64,000 nt of DNA from Microbacterium pumilum (lineage in GTDB: Bacteria > Actinomycetota > Actinomycetes > Actinomycetales > Microbacteriaceae): NCBI RefSeq assembly GCF_039530225.1, contig NZ_BAAAOH010000001.1, positions 3,720,001 through 3,784,000 of the forward strand. The letters run 5' to 3'. Both the position numbers and the translations under genes were made by a program. Every line of letters begins with the position of its first letter. Position 1 is the first letter of the stretch. Of the stretch, positions 1 to 9,762 are shown piece after piece. The notes under the pieces are model-generated. The model saw nothing but the letters and a program-made list of their open reading frames with translations. It did no database searches and had not been told where the DNA came from.

Positions 1-143
1 TCGGCGAGCAGTTCGCCGCCGCGCTTGGCTTCGGCCTTGCCCTGCTCGGAGAGGCGAACATCGACCCATCCGGTGAAGAGGTTGAGCTCGTTCCATTCGC
101 TCTGGCCATGACGGAGGAGGATCAGCGTGTGGGGCGCGGTCAT
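1..143 (-). CDS. gpmA: 2,3-bisphosphoglycerate-dependent phosphoglycerate mutase, N-terminal part
   Basis: This is the first 47 or so codons of a phosphoglycerate mutase that leaves the window at base 1. The visible start reads [18 protein letters not shown]. The [10 protein letters not shown] stretch holds the catalytic His of the histidine-phosphatase superfamily, and [14 protein letters not shown] is the typical dPGM continuation. The enzyme interconverts 3- and 2-phosphoglycerate in glycolysis. I chose the ATG at 143 because GGGG lies just upstream; an in-frame ATG at 152 is also possible. The gene is transcribed away from the methyltransferase that begins at 197, so the short gap holds a divergent promoter region. 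Confidence 0.9.
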   Translation of the reverse strand, partial: MTAPHTLILLRHGQSEWNELNLFTGWVDVRLSEQGKAEAKRGGELLA

Positions 144-196
144 GAGCCCCATGATAGCCACCGTGCGGCGCGCCACCCGCCTGTCATCATGGGCTC

Positions 197-1027
197 ATGG
201 GTTCCGGTCGCTCCCCCGTCGGACAGGTGACCCGCGGCACGACGGGCACGAACCGGCTGCGGCGGGTCGACCGATGGATCGCGCGGCATCCGGCCCTCCG
301 GCGGGCAGCGGACCCGCTCGTCGTCGACCTCGGCTACGGCGCAAGCGGCGTCACCACGCTCGAACTGCACGCGCGGCTCGCGCGCGCACGGCCGGATGTC
401 GAGGTGCTCGGTCTCGAGATAGACCCCGCACGCGTGGATCGCGCACGCGCACAGCTCGCAGAGGTTCGGCAGGGTCGCACCGCGTTCGCGCCGGACGCGC
501 GAGTCTCGTTCGCGCTCGGCGGCTTCGAAGTCCCGACCCCGCGAGGCAGGCGGCCCATCGTCATCCGGGCGATGAATGTCCTCCGGCAATACGACGAGCA
601 CGAGGTGGGCACCGCCTGGCAGCGGATGGCGTCGCGCGTCGACGCCGACGGACAGGTCGTGGAGGGCACGTGCGACGAACTCGGCCGGATCGTCACGTGG
701 GTGGCGATCGGGCCGGATGCCGCGCCCCGCACGCTCAGTGTGTCGCTGCGGCTCGTGGGACTCGAGAAACCGTCGATCGCGGCCGAGCGCCTGCCGAAGG
801 CGCTCATCCATCACAACGTTCCCGGTGAGCGGGTGCACGGCTTCTTCCGCGCCCTCGACGCCGAATGGGATCGGGCTGCGGGGTTATCGCCCTTCGGCCC
901 GGTGCAGCGCTGGCAGGCGTCGCTGGGCGCCATGTCGGACGCGGGATGGCCGCTGCTCGGCCGCTCGCGATGGCGCCTCGGCGAGGTCACCGTGCCATGG
1001 GATGCGGTGGCTCCTCCCGGTCGTTGA
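197..1027 (+). CDS. class I SAM-dependent methyltransferase-like protein
   Basis: A 276-residue soluble protein. Residues 41-50 (LVVDLGYGAS) match methyltransferase motif I, the glycine-rich loop that binds S-adenosylmethionine, and LGLEID at 71-76 matches motif II, whose acidic residue contacts the ribose. The Rossmann-type order is clear, but no motif identifies the acceptor, so the substrate is unknown. It stands alone: the gene before is divergent and the next one converges on it 43 bases downstream. The ATG at 197 is the first good start before the conserved fold. Confidence 0.75.
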   Translation: MGSGRSPVGQVTRGTTGTNRLRRVDRWIARHPALRRAADPLVVDLGYGASGVTTLELHARLARARPDVEVLGLEIDPARVDRARAQLAEVRQGRTAFAPDARVSFALGGFEVPTPRGRRPIVIRAMNVLRQYDEHEVGTAWQRMASRVDADGQVVEGTCDELGRIVTWVAIGPDAAPRTLSVSLRLVGLEKPSIAAERLPKALIHHNVPGERVHGFFRALDAEWDRAAGLSPFGPVQRWQASLGAMSDAGWPLLGRSRWRLGEVTVPWDAVAPPGR

Positions 1028-1070
1028 CCGAGCCGAAGGCGAGACGAAACGTCCCGAGCCGCCCAAGAGG

Positions 1071-2195
1071 TCAGATGCGCGGCACGCAGGCCCGCGCTTC
1101 GGCGGACGGCATGCCGGAGGCGACGAGCAGGTCGACGGCGAGCGGGCGCAGCGCCGCGATCAGGTTCTGGTCGCCGAAGCCTGCTCCGGGCAGCAGCACT
1201 TCGGGATCGAGCCGGGCCGCCACAGCCTTGAGCGACGCCTGGGCGACCGGCTCGAGCGAGATGTCGTCGAGCGAGTCGCGAATGACGTCGCACACAGCGA
1301 GGATCTCGCGGAGGACCTCGGCGGCGACCGGGCGTGCGACGCCGTCGTCGCACAGGTAGACGACTCGCCGCGCGACCACCCGAAGGTTGCGAGTGGCCAG
1401 ATCCATTGACTGTCGAATGCGCTCGTGGCGGTCGAGGTCGAACCGCTGGCGCCGCAGGAACGGAGAGATCCGGGCGATCGCGAGTCCTGAGTCGAGCGAC
1501 TCGCGCCAGCGGTCTACGAGCGACTGCAGTGCGCGCGCCTTCTCGAGTCCACGCCCTGCGCGCAGCCGGTCGCCGCGGCGAAGGGCCTGCGCGAGGGTTC
1601 TGGAGACACTGTCGATCGCCTGGAACAGCGCGCCCCCGTCCCGCACCTCTGCGGCACGAGGATTGCGCGGGATCAGGGCGGTGACCAGAAGCGCCGCTAC
1701 TCCGCCCACCATCCCGTCGACGAGCCGCACCCACGGTGCCCCGGCCGGGATCACCATCACGATCAGCGATTGGATCGCGGCTGCGATCGCGAAGCCGGGC
1801 TGTGGCGACAGGAATCTCGCCGCCACGAGGGTGATCGCGAGCGCCAGGGCGAGCTGCCACCAACCAGGACCCGCGACGATGAGGAGGAGCTCGGCGACCA
1901 GGATGCCCACGAGCATTCCGATCACGGTCTCGAGAACACGCCGCGGACGCGCATCGCGTGCCAGGCCGAGACTCGAGACCGTCACAGTCGCCGCGAGAAG
2001 CGGGGCGGAATGACCGAGCACATACTCCGCGAAGACGAACGCCCCCGTCGCCGCGACCACGATCTGCAGGATCGGGACCGCCGATTCGCGCACGCGAGAG
2101 AGACGTCGCCGTGGATCGATTCGCGCCCGCCACCCCGTCGAGATGGGCGTCGTGAGCGCCGACGTGGGCGGCTGCGCTTCGCGGCCCTCGCTCAC
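1071..2195 (-). CDS. FUSC family membrane protein (aromatic-acid-exporter type)
   Basis: A 374-residue integral membrane protein. Roughly residues 38-180 form several hydrophobic helices (for example IVVAATGAFVFAEYVLG and LALALAITLVAARFL), followed by a long soluble helical C-terminal half rich in Arg and Leu. This layout is that of the fusaric-acid-resistance-like (FUSC/ArAE) proteins, which are proposed to export aromatic acids. The substrate cannot be told from sequence. It lies 7 bases downstream of the YgfZ-like gene on the same strand and may be co-transcribed with it. Confidence 0.8.
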   Translation of the reverse strand: MSEGREAQPPTSALTTPISTGWRARIDPRRRLSRVRESAVPILQIVVAATGAFVFAEYVLGHSAPLLAATVTVSSLGLARDARPRRVLETVIGMLVGILVAELLLIVAGPGWWQLALALAITLVAARFLSPQPGFAIAAAIQSLIVMVIPAGAPWVRLVDGMVGGVAALLVTALIPRNPRAAEVRDGGALFQAIDSVSRTLAQALRRGDRLRAGRGLEKARALQSLVDRWRESLDSGLAIARISPFLRRQRFDLDRHERIRQSMDLATRNLRVVARRVVYLCDDGVARPVAAEVLREILAVCDVIRDSLDDISLEPVAQASLKAVAARLDPEVLLPGAGFGDQNLIAALRPLAVDLLVASGMPSAEARACVPRI

Positions 2196-2202
2196 ACGAG
2201 GA

Positions 2203-3327
2203 TCACTTCGCAGCGGCGCGGCGCGAGAGCCTCGTCAGGCGGGGCACGTTCGCCGTCGCGCCGGCCTCAGGTGGGACGATGACCTCCTGAGCGGCCGTGA
2301 TCCGGCCGTCGTCGGTGTCGACGGTGAGCTCCGCATCCACCGGTGTCGACCGGCGCAGCACTGCAAGCGCGATGGGTCCGTCCTCGAAGTGGAGCGCGGC
2401 GGAGGTGATCTCACCGACGGCGTCATCCCCGGCGAAGACGGCAGCGCCGCGCGGCGGCAGCACGCTGTCGCTGCCATCGAGCTGCAAGGCCACGACGCGG
2501 CGCGGCGGGTGGCCGAGGTTGTGCACCTTCGCGACCGTCTCCTGCCCGCGATAGCAGCCCTTGCTGAGGTGCACGGCGGTGCGCAGCCAGTCGAGTTCGT
2601 GCGGCAGCACGCGCTCGTCGACCTCGGCCGACCACCGCGGGCGCCATGCCGCCACTCGCAGCGCGTCGACGGCGACGAGTCCGGCCAGTGCAACGTCACC
2701 CGCATCGGCGGCGGCGGCGATGGCCCGCTCGTCGTCCCGCGTGATGATCGCCTCGGCCCAGTCCCGCTGTGCCCCGGGGTGCGGCTCGACGAGTGCGTAT
2801 CCGTAGCCGCCGGCCGTGATGCCCGGCCAGGGATCGGTCCAGACGAGCGACGTGCCCGAGGGCGCCGCGGCGACGACATCCCGGATCGCAGCCGACGTGC
2901 CGCCGACGACGGCGTACTCCTCGTCGGCGTCGCGCGGATCGACCCGCAGGCGGAAGCGCATCTTGCGGAGCCACGACAGCAGCCCCTCGGCATCGTCGCG
3001 ATCGACGATGAGCCACGTGGTCTCGCCGTCGTCGATGACGGATGCCGCGTGCTCCACGTGTCCGTGCGGATCGAGCACGAGCAGCTCGGTGCTCATTCCG
3101 GGCGCGAGGTCCGCGAGAGCCTGCGATGTGAGCGAATCGAGCCACGACAGACGATCCTCGCCCTCGATCGCCAGCACGGATCGGTCGCCGAGCGGTGCGA
3201 CCGCCGAGCCGGACGCGAGTGCACGCTGCTCCCCCAGGGGATTACCCAGATGACGCACGCCGCGGTCGTCGACGACGGCTCCCGTCAGGCCTGCGAACAC
3301 GTTCGAGATCACTGCATCCTCCGTCAT
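2203..3327 (-). CDS. ygfZ: YgfZ/GcvT-domain folate-binding protein
   Basis: A 374-residue relative of the glycine-cleavage T-protein that binds folate but is not an aminomethyltransferase. YgfZ proteins support synthesis or repair of some iron-sulfur enzymes. The family signature K-G-C-Y-x-G-Q-E is present at residues 256-263 (KGCYRGQE), including the conserved Cys. The last 8 bases of reading frame room before the FUSC gene and a 4-base ATGA overlap with the nitrobindin gene upstream indicate one operon. A YgfZ gene near a nitrobindin gene is also known from mycobacteria. Confidence 0.88.
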   Translation of the reverse strand: MTEDAVISNVFAGLTGAVVDDRGVRHLGNPLGEQRALASGSAVAPLGDRSVLAIEGEDRLSWLDSLTSQALADLAPGMSTELLVLDPHGHVEHAASVIDDGETTWLIVDRDDAEGLLSWLRKMRFRLRVDPRDADEEYAVVGGTSAAIRDVVAAAPSGTSLVWTDPWPGITAGGYGYALVEPHPGAQRDWAEAIITRDDERAIAAAADAGDVALAGLVAVDALRVAAWRPRWSAEVDERVLPHELDWLRTAVHLSKGCYRGQETVAKVHNLGHPPRRVVALQLDGSDSVLPPRGAAVFAGDDAVGEITSAALHFEDGPIALAVLRRSTPVDAELTVDTDDGRITAAQEVIVPPEAGATANVPRLTRLSRRAAAK

Positions 3328-3935
3328 TCGACGCGCGCCAGCCTCGCCGACGCGTGCGCCGCGAGCTCACGCCCCAGCGCCGCCATGTCCCACGCCCACA
3401 GCAGATGGCCGTCGACCAGTCCGTACATCCGGGATGCCGCGGCGTAGGTCTTGGCGGTCGCGGGGCGCACGACCGCATCCGTCGCGATGTCGATGCGGGG
3501 GCCCTTGATCTGCCCCAGATAGAGCTCCGTCACTCCGTCGGCGTGCACGATCGGCACTTCGATGTCGAAACCGCCGTCGGCGTTGCGCAGGGCCTCGACG
3601 TCGTCGGCTGTGCGGGGGGTGCGCTGGGTCGCAGGCGGCAGCAGGCCCGGCCCCGCATCGGCGTCGGTCGAGGGGCGAGCCAGCCGCCAGTAGCCGACTT
3701 CGGCGACGAGCAGAGTGGGCTGCGCGTCGGCATCGGCATCCGCGGGCGGGCCGAGCCACGCGCTCGCGGAGTAGTTCAGGTAGTCGCCGCCGTCATGGCT
3801 GAAGCTCACGCGATGCGTGAACTCGCCGGTGAACGCGTGGTCCGCGTAGTCGATGACGCCGGTGCCCTCCCAGACGCCGACGAGCCACGAGAGCGGCGCA
3901 AGGTCGGCGGGAAGATCGGTCGGCAGATCGAACAC
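3324..3935 (-). CDS. nitrobindin-like FABP-family heme protein
   Basis: A 203-residue predicted beta-barrel protein. The family motif G-x-W-x-G-x-G is at residues 20-26 (GVWEGTG), and further beta-strand signals (FTHRVSFSHDGGDYLNYSA) fit the THAP4-like/nitrobindin fold that binds ferric heme and isomerises peroxynitrite. Heme binding is inferred from the family; a His near the C-terminal end (DGHLLWAW) is a plausible axial ligand. Its stop overlaps the start of the YgfZ-like gene by 4 bases, so the two are probably translationally coupled. Confidence 0.85.
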   Translation of the reverse strand: MFDLPTDLPADLAPLSWLVGVWEGTGVIDYADHAFTGEFTHRVSFSHDGGDYLNYSASAWLGPPADADADAQPTLLVAEVGYWRLARPSTDADAGPGLLPPATQRTPRTADDVEALRNADGGFDIEVPIVHADGVTELYLGQIKGPRIDIATDAVVRPATAKTYAAASRMYGLVDGHLLWAWDMAALGRELAAHASARLARVE

Positions 3936-3946
3936 GTCTCGACCTG

Positions 3947-4060
3947 TCAGCGCTGGCCGCGGTACAGGTTCTTCAGCACCACGGCGGAGACGAAGACGAT
4001 CGCGAGCGACGCGAGCGCCAGGAGGCCCACGAAGAAGAGTTCCAGCGCGACGAGATCCAT
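3947..4060 (-). CDS. 37-residue single-pass membrane protein
   Basis: A very short reading frame beginning MDLVALELFFVGLLALA and ending KNLYRGQR. One hydrophobic helix (about residues 4-29) is followed by a short basic tail, which predicts an inner-membrane peptide with its C-terminus in the cytoplasm. It lies 11 bases upstream of the nitrobindin gene on the same strand, in a position that fits the first gene of that operon. No known function. The call rests on the coherent membrane helix and the operon-like spacing. Confidence 0.5.
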   Translation of the reverse strand: MDLVALELFFVGLLALASLAIVFVSAVVLKNLYRGQR

Positions 4061-4104
4061 GAGGTCGAGTCTATCCGCACCATCCCCGCCGACGGGCGGA
4101 GGCG

Positions 4105-4413
4105 CTAGACCGGAACGATCGTCGCCAGCCCGAACCCGAGGCTGATGATGCCCATCACGATCAGCGCGCCGAGGATGCTCGCCGCCACCCGCTGCGTGAA
4201 CCCCTGCGAGCGGCCGGTCCGCAATTGGACCGCGAACGCCAGGATGAGGCAGACGCCAAGCCCCACTCCGAGCCACGCGGCGCGGGCGTCCGCTGCGACG
4301 AAAATGCCGATCGCGACCCCGATCACGGCGGCGGCGACCCACACCGCGATGACGCCGCCGATGGTGCGACGCGGAGCGAGTTCTGGAACGGCCACGACCT
4401 CATTGTCGCGCAC
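4105..4413 (-). CDS. small membrane protein with three helices
   Basis: A protein of about 102 residues with hydrophobic segments [37 protein letters not shown] and [20 protein letters not shown], which predict three membrane helices. I do not recognise the family. The start is uncertain: the GTG at 4413 follows a short polar stretch, but an in-frame TTG at 4449 would add 12 residues. It is divergent from the GlnR-type gene, with about 130 bases between the two starts. Confidence 0.6.
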   Translation of the reverse strand: MRDNEVVAVPELAPRRTIGGVIAVWVAAAVIGVAIGIFVAADARAAWLGVGLGVCLILAFAVQLRTGRSQGFTQRVAASILGALIVMGIISLGFGLATIVPV

Positions 4414-4543
4414 GATGGCGCTTCGCGCACGGACGTCGCAGTCCGCCAATGCACATATGGCGGGTCAGATCAAGGGGAGCGTGCCCCGCCCCACGCTCTA
4501 CACTGGGGGTTCACGGCGTCTGGAACGCCGGGAGGGTGACGCA

Positions 4544-5242
4544 TTGGCACAGCTTCTGGTCTTGAGCTCCACACACGGGGCCGGCCCTGTCCTGCCCTCG
4601 CTCGAGCTGCTGAGCCATCGCGTGCGCCAGATCCCGGCAGAGCCGGCCCAGCTCGTGAACGCCCCGAGCGCCGATGTCATCTTCGTCGATGCGCGCGTCG
4701 ACCTCGTCGGCGCCAAGTCGCTCTGCAAGATCCTCAACACGACCGGGCTTGACGCGCCTCTCCTTCTCGTCGTCACCGAGGGCGGGCTGACGGCCGTCTC
4801 GACCGACTGGGGCGTCGACGATGTCATCCTCGTCACCGCGGGTCCCGCCGAGGTCGACGCGCGGGTGCGCCTCGCCATCGGCAGGCAGACGGCCGAGCAG
4901 GTCTCGACACGGATTCAGACATCCGGCATCTCGATCGACGAGTCGTCGTACTCGGCGAAGGTGCACGGCAAGCCGCTCGACCTCACCTACAAGGAGTTCC
5001 AGCTGCTGCACTTCTTCGCGACGCACCCGTCGAGGGTGTTCACCCGCGAGCAGCTGCTCAGCGAGGTGTGGGGCTACGACTACTTCGGGGGCACCCGCAC
5101 CGTCGACGTCCACGTGCGGCGCCTGCGGGCGAAGCTCGGCGACCTCGAGCAGCTCATCGGCACCGTGCGCAACGTCGGCTATCGGTTCAACGTGTACGAA
5201 GAGGATCAGCTGCCGGCACCGCGCGAGCGCACCGGCTCCTGA
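4544..5242 (+). CDS. glnR: GlnR-type OmpR-family transcriptional regulator
   Basis: A 232-residue regulator with an N-terminal receiver-like domain and a C-terminal winged helix ([20 protein letters not shown], then [18 protein letters not shown]). The receiver resembles the atypical actinobacterial GlnR: it keeps VPSLELL-like, [15 protein letters not shown] and [13 protein letters not shown] patterns, with the Asp of FVDAR at the usual phosphorylation position, but no sensor kinase gene is adjacent. GlnR is the global regulator of nitrogen assimilation. The start is a TTG at 4544, supported by GGAGGG at 4531-4536. No ATG lies in the right place. The polyphosphate kinase gene follows after 64 bases. 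Confidence 0.85.
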   Translation: MAQLLVLSSTHGAGPVLPSLELLSHRVRQIPAEPAQLVNAPSADVIFVDARVDLVGAKSLCKILNTTGLDAPLLLVVTEGGLTAVSTDWGVDDVILVTAGPAEVDARVRLAIGRQTAEQVSTRIQTSGISIDESSYSAKVHGKPLDLTYKEFQLLHFFATHPSRVFTREQLLSEVWGYDYFGGTRTVDVHVRRLRAKLGDLEQLIGTVRNVGYRFNVYEEDQLPAPRERTGS

Positions 5243-5306
5243 CGCCCCGTTCTACGGGCGTCCAGTTGTTCACACGCGCGACACCTCACCCTGCAATGAT
5301 GAGGGG

Positions 5307-7472
5307 ATGATCGAACACGAGGTGCTCGACGCGGGGCTGGGCGACGCGGACGACGACGACTTCGACCTTTCGGAGGCCTTCGACTCGCAACTGCCCGACA
5401 ATCGCTATCTCGACCGTGAACTGAGCTGGCTCGCCTTCAACCAGCGCGTGGTGGAGCTCGCCGAGGACCCGACTCTGCCGCTGCTCGAACGGGCGAACTT
5501 CCTCGCCATCTTCGCCAGCAATCTCGACGAGTTCTTCATGGTGCGGGTCGCGGGCCTCAAGCGCCGCATCGTCACAGGACTCGCGGTGCCGACCAACGTG
5601 GGACGCGCCCCGCAGGAGGTCCTCGCGGACATCTCGGCCGACGCGCAGGCGCTGCAGCTGCGACATGCGGATGCCTGGACGAAGCTCGTCAAGCCCGCCC
5701 TCTCCGACGCCGGCATCGACATCGTGTCGTGGGACGACGTCGATGACGAGCACCGCGCCAAACTGTACGACTACTTCCACGCGCAGGTCTTCCCGGTGCT
5801 CATGCCGCTGGCCGTCGACCCCGCACACCCGTTCCCCTACATCTCCGGCCTCTCGCTGAACCTGGCGATCCGCATCCGCAATGCACGCACCGGCAGGCAG
5901 GAGTTCGCGCGCATCAAGGTGCCGCCGATGCTCCCGCGCTTCGTGGAGCTCCCCCACAACGGAACCACCGTGCGGTTCCTCCCGCTCGAGGAGCTGATCT
6001 CGAACCACCTCGAAGACCTCTTCCCCGGCATGGAGATCCTGGATCACCACACCTTCCGCCTCACTCGCAACGAGGATGTGGCGATCGAGGAGGATGAGAC
6101 CGAGAACCTCATCCAGGCGCTCGAGGCCGAGCTGCTGCGCCGCCGCTTCGGCCCCCCGATCCGTCTCGAGGTCGGCGATGACATGGACACCGTCACGCTC
6201 GACCTCCTCATCAGCGAGCTCGACATCACCGCGCAGGAGGTCTACCGCCTGCCCGGACCGCTCGACCTCCGCGGGCTCTTCGACCTCGCCAAGATCGATC
6301 GTCCCGATCTGAAGTATGCGGCGCACGTGCCGACCACGGCCGTGGCGTTCCAGCCCGCCGAGCAGAATGGCCGCACCGACTTCTTCTCGGCGATCCGCAA
6401 GGGCGACGTGCTCGTCCACCACCCCTACGAGTCCTTCGCCACCAGTGTGCAGGGCTTCCTCGAGCAGGCGGCCCGCGATCCGCACGTGCTCGCGATCAAG
6501 CAGACGCTGTATCGCACGTCCGGCGACAGCCCCATCGTGCAGGCGCTCATCGACGCCGCCGAGTCGGGCAAGCAGGTGCTGGCCCTCGTCGAGGTGAAGG
6601 CGCGCTTCGACGAAGCGGCCAACATCGTGTGGGCGCGCAAGCTCGAAAAGGCCGGCGTGCACGTCGTGTACGGGCTCGTGGGGCTCAAGACGCACTGCAA
6701 GCTCGCTCTCGTCATCCGCGAAGAGGACGGGGTGCTGCGCCACTACAGCCACGTCGGCACCGGCAACTACAACCCCAAGACCAGCCGGATCTACGAGGAC
6801 TTCGGGCTGTTCACCGTCGACGACCAGGTGGGCCGAGACCTCACGCGACTGTTCAACGAGCTGTCGGGCTACGCGATCGAGAAGAAATTCAAGCGGATGC
6901 TGGTCGCTCCGCTCCATCTGCGGAAAGGCCTGCTCCGGCATATCGACAAGGAGCGCCGAAACGCGATCGCCGGCAAGCGAGCCCGCATCCGGATCAAGGT
7001 CAACTCGATGGTCGACGAGCAGATCATCGACGCGCTCTATCGGGCCAGCCAGGCGGGCGTGCCCGTCGAAGTGTGGGTTCGCGGCATCTGCGCCCTGAAG
7101 CCCGGGGTCGAGGGGATGAGCGAGAACATCCGAGTGCGCAGCATCCTCGGTCGCTATCTCGAGCACTCCAGGATCTTCATGTTCGACAACGACGGGGACC
7201 CGCAGGTCTTCATCGGCAGCGCCGACATGATGCATCGCAATCTCGACCGTCGCGTCGAAGCCCTCGAACGGGTCGTGGCGCCCGCCCACCTCAAAGAGCT
7301 CGCGGATTTCTTCGAGCTCGCGATGAGCGACGCCACCAGCTCGTGGTGGCTCGGACCGGACGGGGAGTGGACGAGGCACAGCGTCGGCGAGGACGGCAAG
7401 GCGCTCGTCGACCTTCAGGACCGCACGATGGCCAATGTCCAGCGTCGCCGCCGGGCCAGGGCGGTGCGATGA
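5307..7472 (+). CDS. ppk1: polyphosphate kinase 1
   Basis: A 721-residue enzyme that reversibly transfers ATP gamma-phosphate onto inorganic polyphosphate. The family order is complete: N domain ([19 protein letters not shown]), head domain, then the two phospholipase-D-like catalytic domains. The segment [15 protein letters not shown] with [20 protein letters not shown] carries the catalytic and Mg-binding residues of PPK1. The start at 5307 follows GAGGGG directly. Its stop overlaps the start of the Nudix gene by 4 bases (ATGA). ppk1 next to a MutT1-type gene is also found in mycobacteria. The nearby PHO-box-controlled pst operon makes this a phosphate block. Confidence 0.95.
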   Translation: MIEHEVLDAGLGDADDDDFDLSEAFDSQLPDNRYLDRELSWLAFNQRVVELAEDPTLPLLERANFLAIFASNLDEFFMVRVAGLKRRIVTGLAVPTNVGRAPQEVLADISADAQALQLRHADAWTKLVKPALSDAGIDIVSWDDVDDEHRAKLYDYFHAQVFPVLMPLAVDPAHPFPYISGLSLNLAIRIRNARTGRQEFARIKVPPMLPRFVELPHNGTTVRFLPLEELISNHLEDLFPGMEILDHHTFRLTRNEDVAIEEDETENLIQALEAELLRRRFGPPIRLEVGDDMDTVTLDLLISELDITAQEVYRLPGPLDLRGLFDLAKIDRPDLKYAAHVPTTAVAFQPAEQNGRTDFFSAIRKGDVLVHHPYESFATSVQGFLEQAARDPHVLAIKQTLYRTSGDSPIVQALIDAAESGKQVLALVEVKARFDEAANIVWARKLEKAGVHVVYGLVGLKTHCKLALVIREEDGVLRHYSHVGTGNYNPKTSRIYEDFGLFTVDDQVGRDLTRLFNELSGYAIEKKFKRMLVAPLHLRKGLLRHIDKERRNAIAGKRARIRIKVNSMVDEQIIDALYRASQAGVPVEVWVRGICALKPGVEGMSENIRVRSILGRYLEHSRIFMFDNDGDPQVFIGSADMMHRNLDRRVEALERVVAPAHLKELADFFELAMSDATSSWWLGPDGEWTRHSVGEDGKALVDLQDRTMANVQRRRRARAVR

Positions 7473-8407
7473 CCGAGACCGCGATCTACGCGGCCGGAGG
7501 CGTCGTCTGGCGTGTCGTCGATGACAAGCTGATGGTGCTCCTGATCCACCGGACGCGCTATCGGGATGTCACACTCCCCAAGGGCAAGGTCGATCCCGGC
7601 GAGATGCTCGCCGAGACCGCGGTGCGCGAGATCTTCGAAGAGACGGGCATCCGCGCGGCGCTCGGCGTTCCGGTGGGCGTGTCGCGTTACAACCTGCCGA
7701 GCAAGCGGCAGAAGATCGTGCACTACTGGGCGGCCGAGGCGACGGATGCCGCGATCCGCACGTCGGCGTTCGTGCCCAACAACGAGATCGCCGCGCTCGA
7801 ATGGGTCACGACCAAGAAGGCGGTGTCGCGCCTGAGCTACCCGGTCGATGTCGAGATCCTCGAGAACTTCATCCGGATCGTCGACGAAGGAGTGCTCCGG
7901 ACGTTTCCGATCGTCGCCCTCCGCCACGCGAAAGCCCTCAGTCGTGAGGAGTGGCACGGCAAGGATGTCGCGCGACCGCTCTCGGCGCGCGGACGCAAGC
8001 AGGCGGACGCGATCGTGGGTCCGCTGCTCGCGTTCGGGGTGCGCAAGATCATCTCGAGCCCGGCAACGCGGTGCATGAAGACCGTCAAACCCCTGGCGGT
8101 CGCGATCAGGCGCAAAGTCAACGCGAGCCCGCTCATCAGCCAGGATGCCTGGGAAGAGGGGCAGTCGGACTCCCGAGCCGTCATCGGTGCGCGGGTACGT
8201 GCCAGAAAGCCGGCCGTGCTGTGCAGCCACGGCCCCGTGCTCCCCGAGATCATGAACGAGCTGGCGCTCGCCACCGGCACGCTTCGCGGCTCCTACCTCG
8301 GGAGCGCGTCAGCTCTCGAAACCGGCGCATTCTCTGTCGTGCATATGTCCGTCGACAATCCCGGATCGGGGATCGTCGCGATCGAGACGCACGAGCCCAA
8401 AGTCTGA
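7469..8407 (+). CDS. mutT1: MutT1-type Nudix hydrolase fused to histidine phosphatase
   Basis: A 312-residue two-domain protein. The N-terminal half carries a full Nudix box ([21 protein letters not shown]-x5-E-x7-REUxEE). The C-terminal half is a histidine phosphatase, with the catalytic R-H in [10 protein letters not shown] and a later CSHGPVLPE His. Mycobacterial MutT1 of this layout hydrolyses 8-oxo-dGTP and diadenosine polyphosphates. Substrate here is inferred. The start codon overlaps the ppk1 stop, so the two are translationally coupled. Confidence 0.88.
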   Translation: MTETAIYAAGGVVWRVVDDKLMVLLIHRTRYRDVTLPKGKVDPGEMLAETAVREIFEETGIRAALGVPVGVSRYNLPSKRQKIVHYWAAEATDAAIRTSAFVPNNEIAALEWVTTKKAVSRLSYPVDVEILENFIRIVDEGVLRTFPIVALRHAKALSREEWHGKDVARPLSARGRKQADAIVGPLLAFGVRKIISSPATRCMKTVKPLAVAIRRKVNASPLISQDAWEEGQSDSRAVIGARVRARKPAVLCSHGPVLPEIMNELALATGTLRGSYLGSASALETGAFSVVHMSVDNPGSGIVAIETHEPKV

Positions 8408-8470
8408 CGGCCGGGCGCCGGTCGGATTCTGCGAGCGATCGCTGTGGGTCGCTCCACGTGCGTGGGCGGT

Positions 8471-8488
8471 GTTCACCTTCCGTTCACC
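8471..8488 (+). promoter_or_regulatory. PHO box (PhoP operator) upstream of pstS
   Basis: Two copies of GTTCACC at 8471-8477 and 8482-8488, exactly 11 bases apart, form the direct repeat that defines the actinobacterial PHO box bound by PhoP during phosphate starvation. The box is 90 bases upstream of the pstS start, the place expected for activation of this operon. PhoP itself is not in the window. Confidence 0.85.
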
Positions 8489-8577
8489 ACGACAACGCAC
8501 TCTGGTAAGGGTCGACTCCTACCGTCGGGGCGAGCCCTGCACCGGGCCCACACCCTGACAACCTTGAAGGAACCACA

Positions 8578-9675
8578 GTGAAGCTCTCCCGAATCGCAAA
8601 GATCGGCGCCGTCGGCGCGATCGCTGCCCTCGCTCTTGCTGGTTGCGCCTCGAACGAAGGCGGCGGCACCTCGCCCTCCGACGGCGGCGGAACCGCCCTG
8701 ACGGGCACCCTCAGCGGCTCGGGCGCCACCTCCCAGCAGGTGGCCGTCCAAGCGTGGACCGCAGAGTTCCAGACGGCCAACCCCGACGTCACCGTCGACT
8801 ACGACCCCGCGGGCTCGGGCACCGGCCGCGAAGCCTTCCAGTCGGGCGCCGTGTCCTTTGCCGGCTCCGACCGCGCGTTCAAGATCGAGGAGATCGAGGC
8901 CGGTCCGTTCGACGCCTGTGCCGAGGGCTCCGACCTGGTCGAGATCCCCGCGTACGTCTCGCCGATCGCCATCGCCTACAACGTCGAGGGCGTCGACACG
9001 CTCAACCTCGACGCCGCCACGATCGCCGGTATCTTCGCCGGCACGATCACCAACTGGAACGACGACGCGATCGCCGCGACGAACTCGGGCGTCACACTGC
9101 CCGACCTCGCGATCACGCCCGTGCACCGCTCCGACAAATCGGGCACCACGGCCAACTTCACCGACTACCTCGCACAGGCGGCCGGCGACGTGTGGACGTA
9201 CGGCTCGGTCGAGGAATGGCCGATCCAGGGCGGCGAGGCAGCTCAGGGCACCTCGGGTGTCGTCAACGCGATCAAGGGCGGCAACGGAACGATCGGCTAC
9301 GCCGACCACTCGCAGACCGCTGACATGACCTCTGTCAACGTCCAGGTCGGCAGCGAGTGGGTCGAGCCGTCCGCCGATGGCGCCGCGATCGCTCTCGACG
9401 CCTCCAGCATCGAGGAGGGCCGCGCGCCGACCGACCTCGCGTTCGCGATCGACCGCACCACCGAAGAGTCCGGGGCGTACCCGGTCATGCTCGTCAGCTA
9501 CCTCATCGGCTGCGTCGAGTATGCCGACGCCGACGCCGCCGCACTCGTGAAGGGCTTCTTCACGACGGCCGTCAGCGAGGCCGGCCAGCAGACCGCGGCC
9601 GACAACGCGGGCAGCGCCCCGATCTCTTCGGAGCTCGCCGCACAGTCGCAGGCCGCGATCGACGAGATCAAGTAA
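8578..9675 (+). CDS. pstS: phosphate ABC transporter substrate-binding lipoprotein
   Basis: A 365-residue secreted lipoprotein. The signal peptide ends in the lipobox LAGC (Cys at residue 22), followed by a Gly/Ser linker. The mature part has the PstS pattern: SGSGATSQQVAVQAW near the start, DYDPAGSGTGREAF, and SDKSGTTANFTDYL, which supply the Ser and Thr ligands of phosphate. It captures phosphate outside the cell for PstCA. The start is a GTG preceded by GAAGGA. A PHO box lies upstream and a strong hairpin separates it from pstC. Confidence 0.95.
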   Translation: MKLSRIAKIGAVGAIAALALAGCASNEGGGTSPSDGGGTALTGTLSGSGATSQQVAVQAWTAEFQTANPDVTVDYDPAGSGTGREAFQSGAVSFAGSDRAFKIEEIEAGPFDACAEGSDLVEIPAYVSPIAIAYNVEGVDTLNLDAATIAGIFAGTITNWNDDAIAATNSGVTLPDLAITPVHRSDKSGTTANFTDYLAQAAGDVWTYGSVEEWPIQGGEAAQGTSGVVNAIKGGNGTIGYADHSQTADMTSVNVQVGSEWVEPSADGAAIALDASSIEEGRAPTDLAFAIDRTTEESGAYPVMLVSYLIGCVEYADADAAALVKGFFTTAVSEAGQQTAADNAGSAPISSELAAQSQAAIDEIK

Positions 9676-9680
9676 TCCAG

Positions 9681-9723
9681 GTTCGGCCCCGGACCACGAC
9701 GACAAGTCGGTCCGGGGCCGAAC
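9681..9723 (+). terminator. intercistronic hairpin between pstS and pstC
   Basis: A perfect 15-base stem: arm GTTCGGCCCCGGACC at 9681-9695, a 13-base loop, then its exact complement at 9709-9723. There is no T-run after it. It lies between pstS and pstC, within an otherwise continuous operon. Such a hairpin can stop part of the transcription or protect the upstream message. Either would explain how PstS is made in excess over the membrane subunits. Confidence 0.75.
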
Positions 9724-9762
9724 GCCCACTCCGCAACATCCATGGCGACAAGAACGGACGAC

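Noticed and set aside
5286..7379. A long minus-strand frame opposite ppk1
   Set aside because: Antisense frames stay open in high-G+C genes. The sequence is Arg/Asp/Val/Leu-rich without motifs, and ppk1 is certain.
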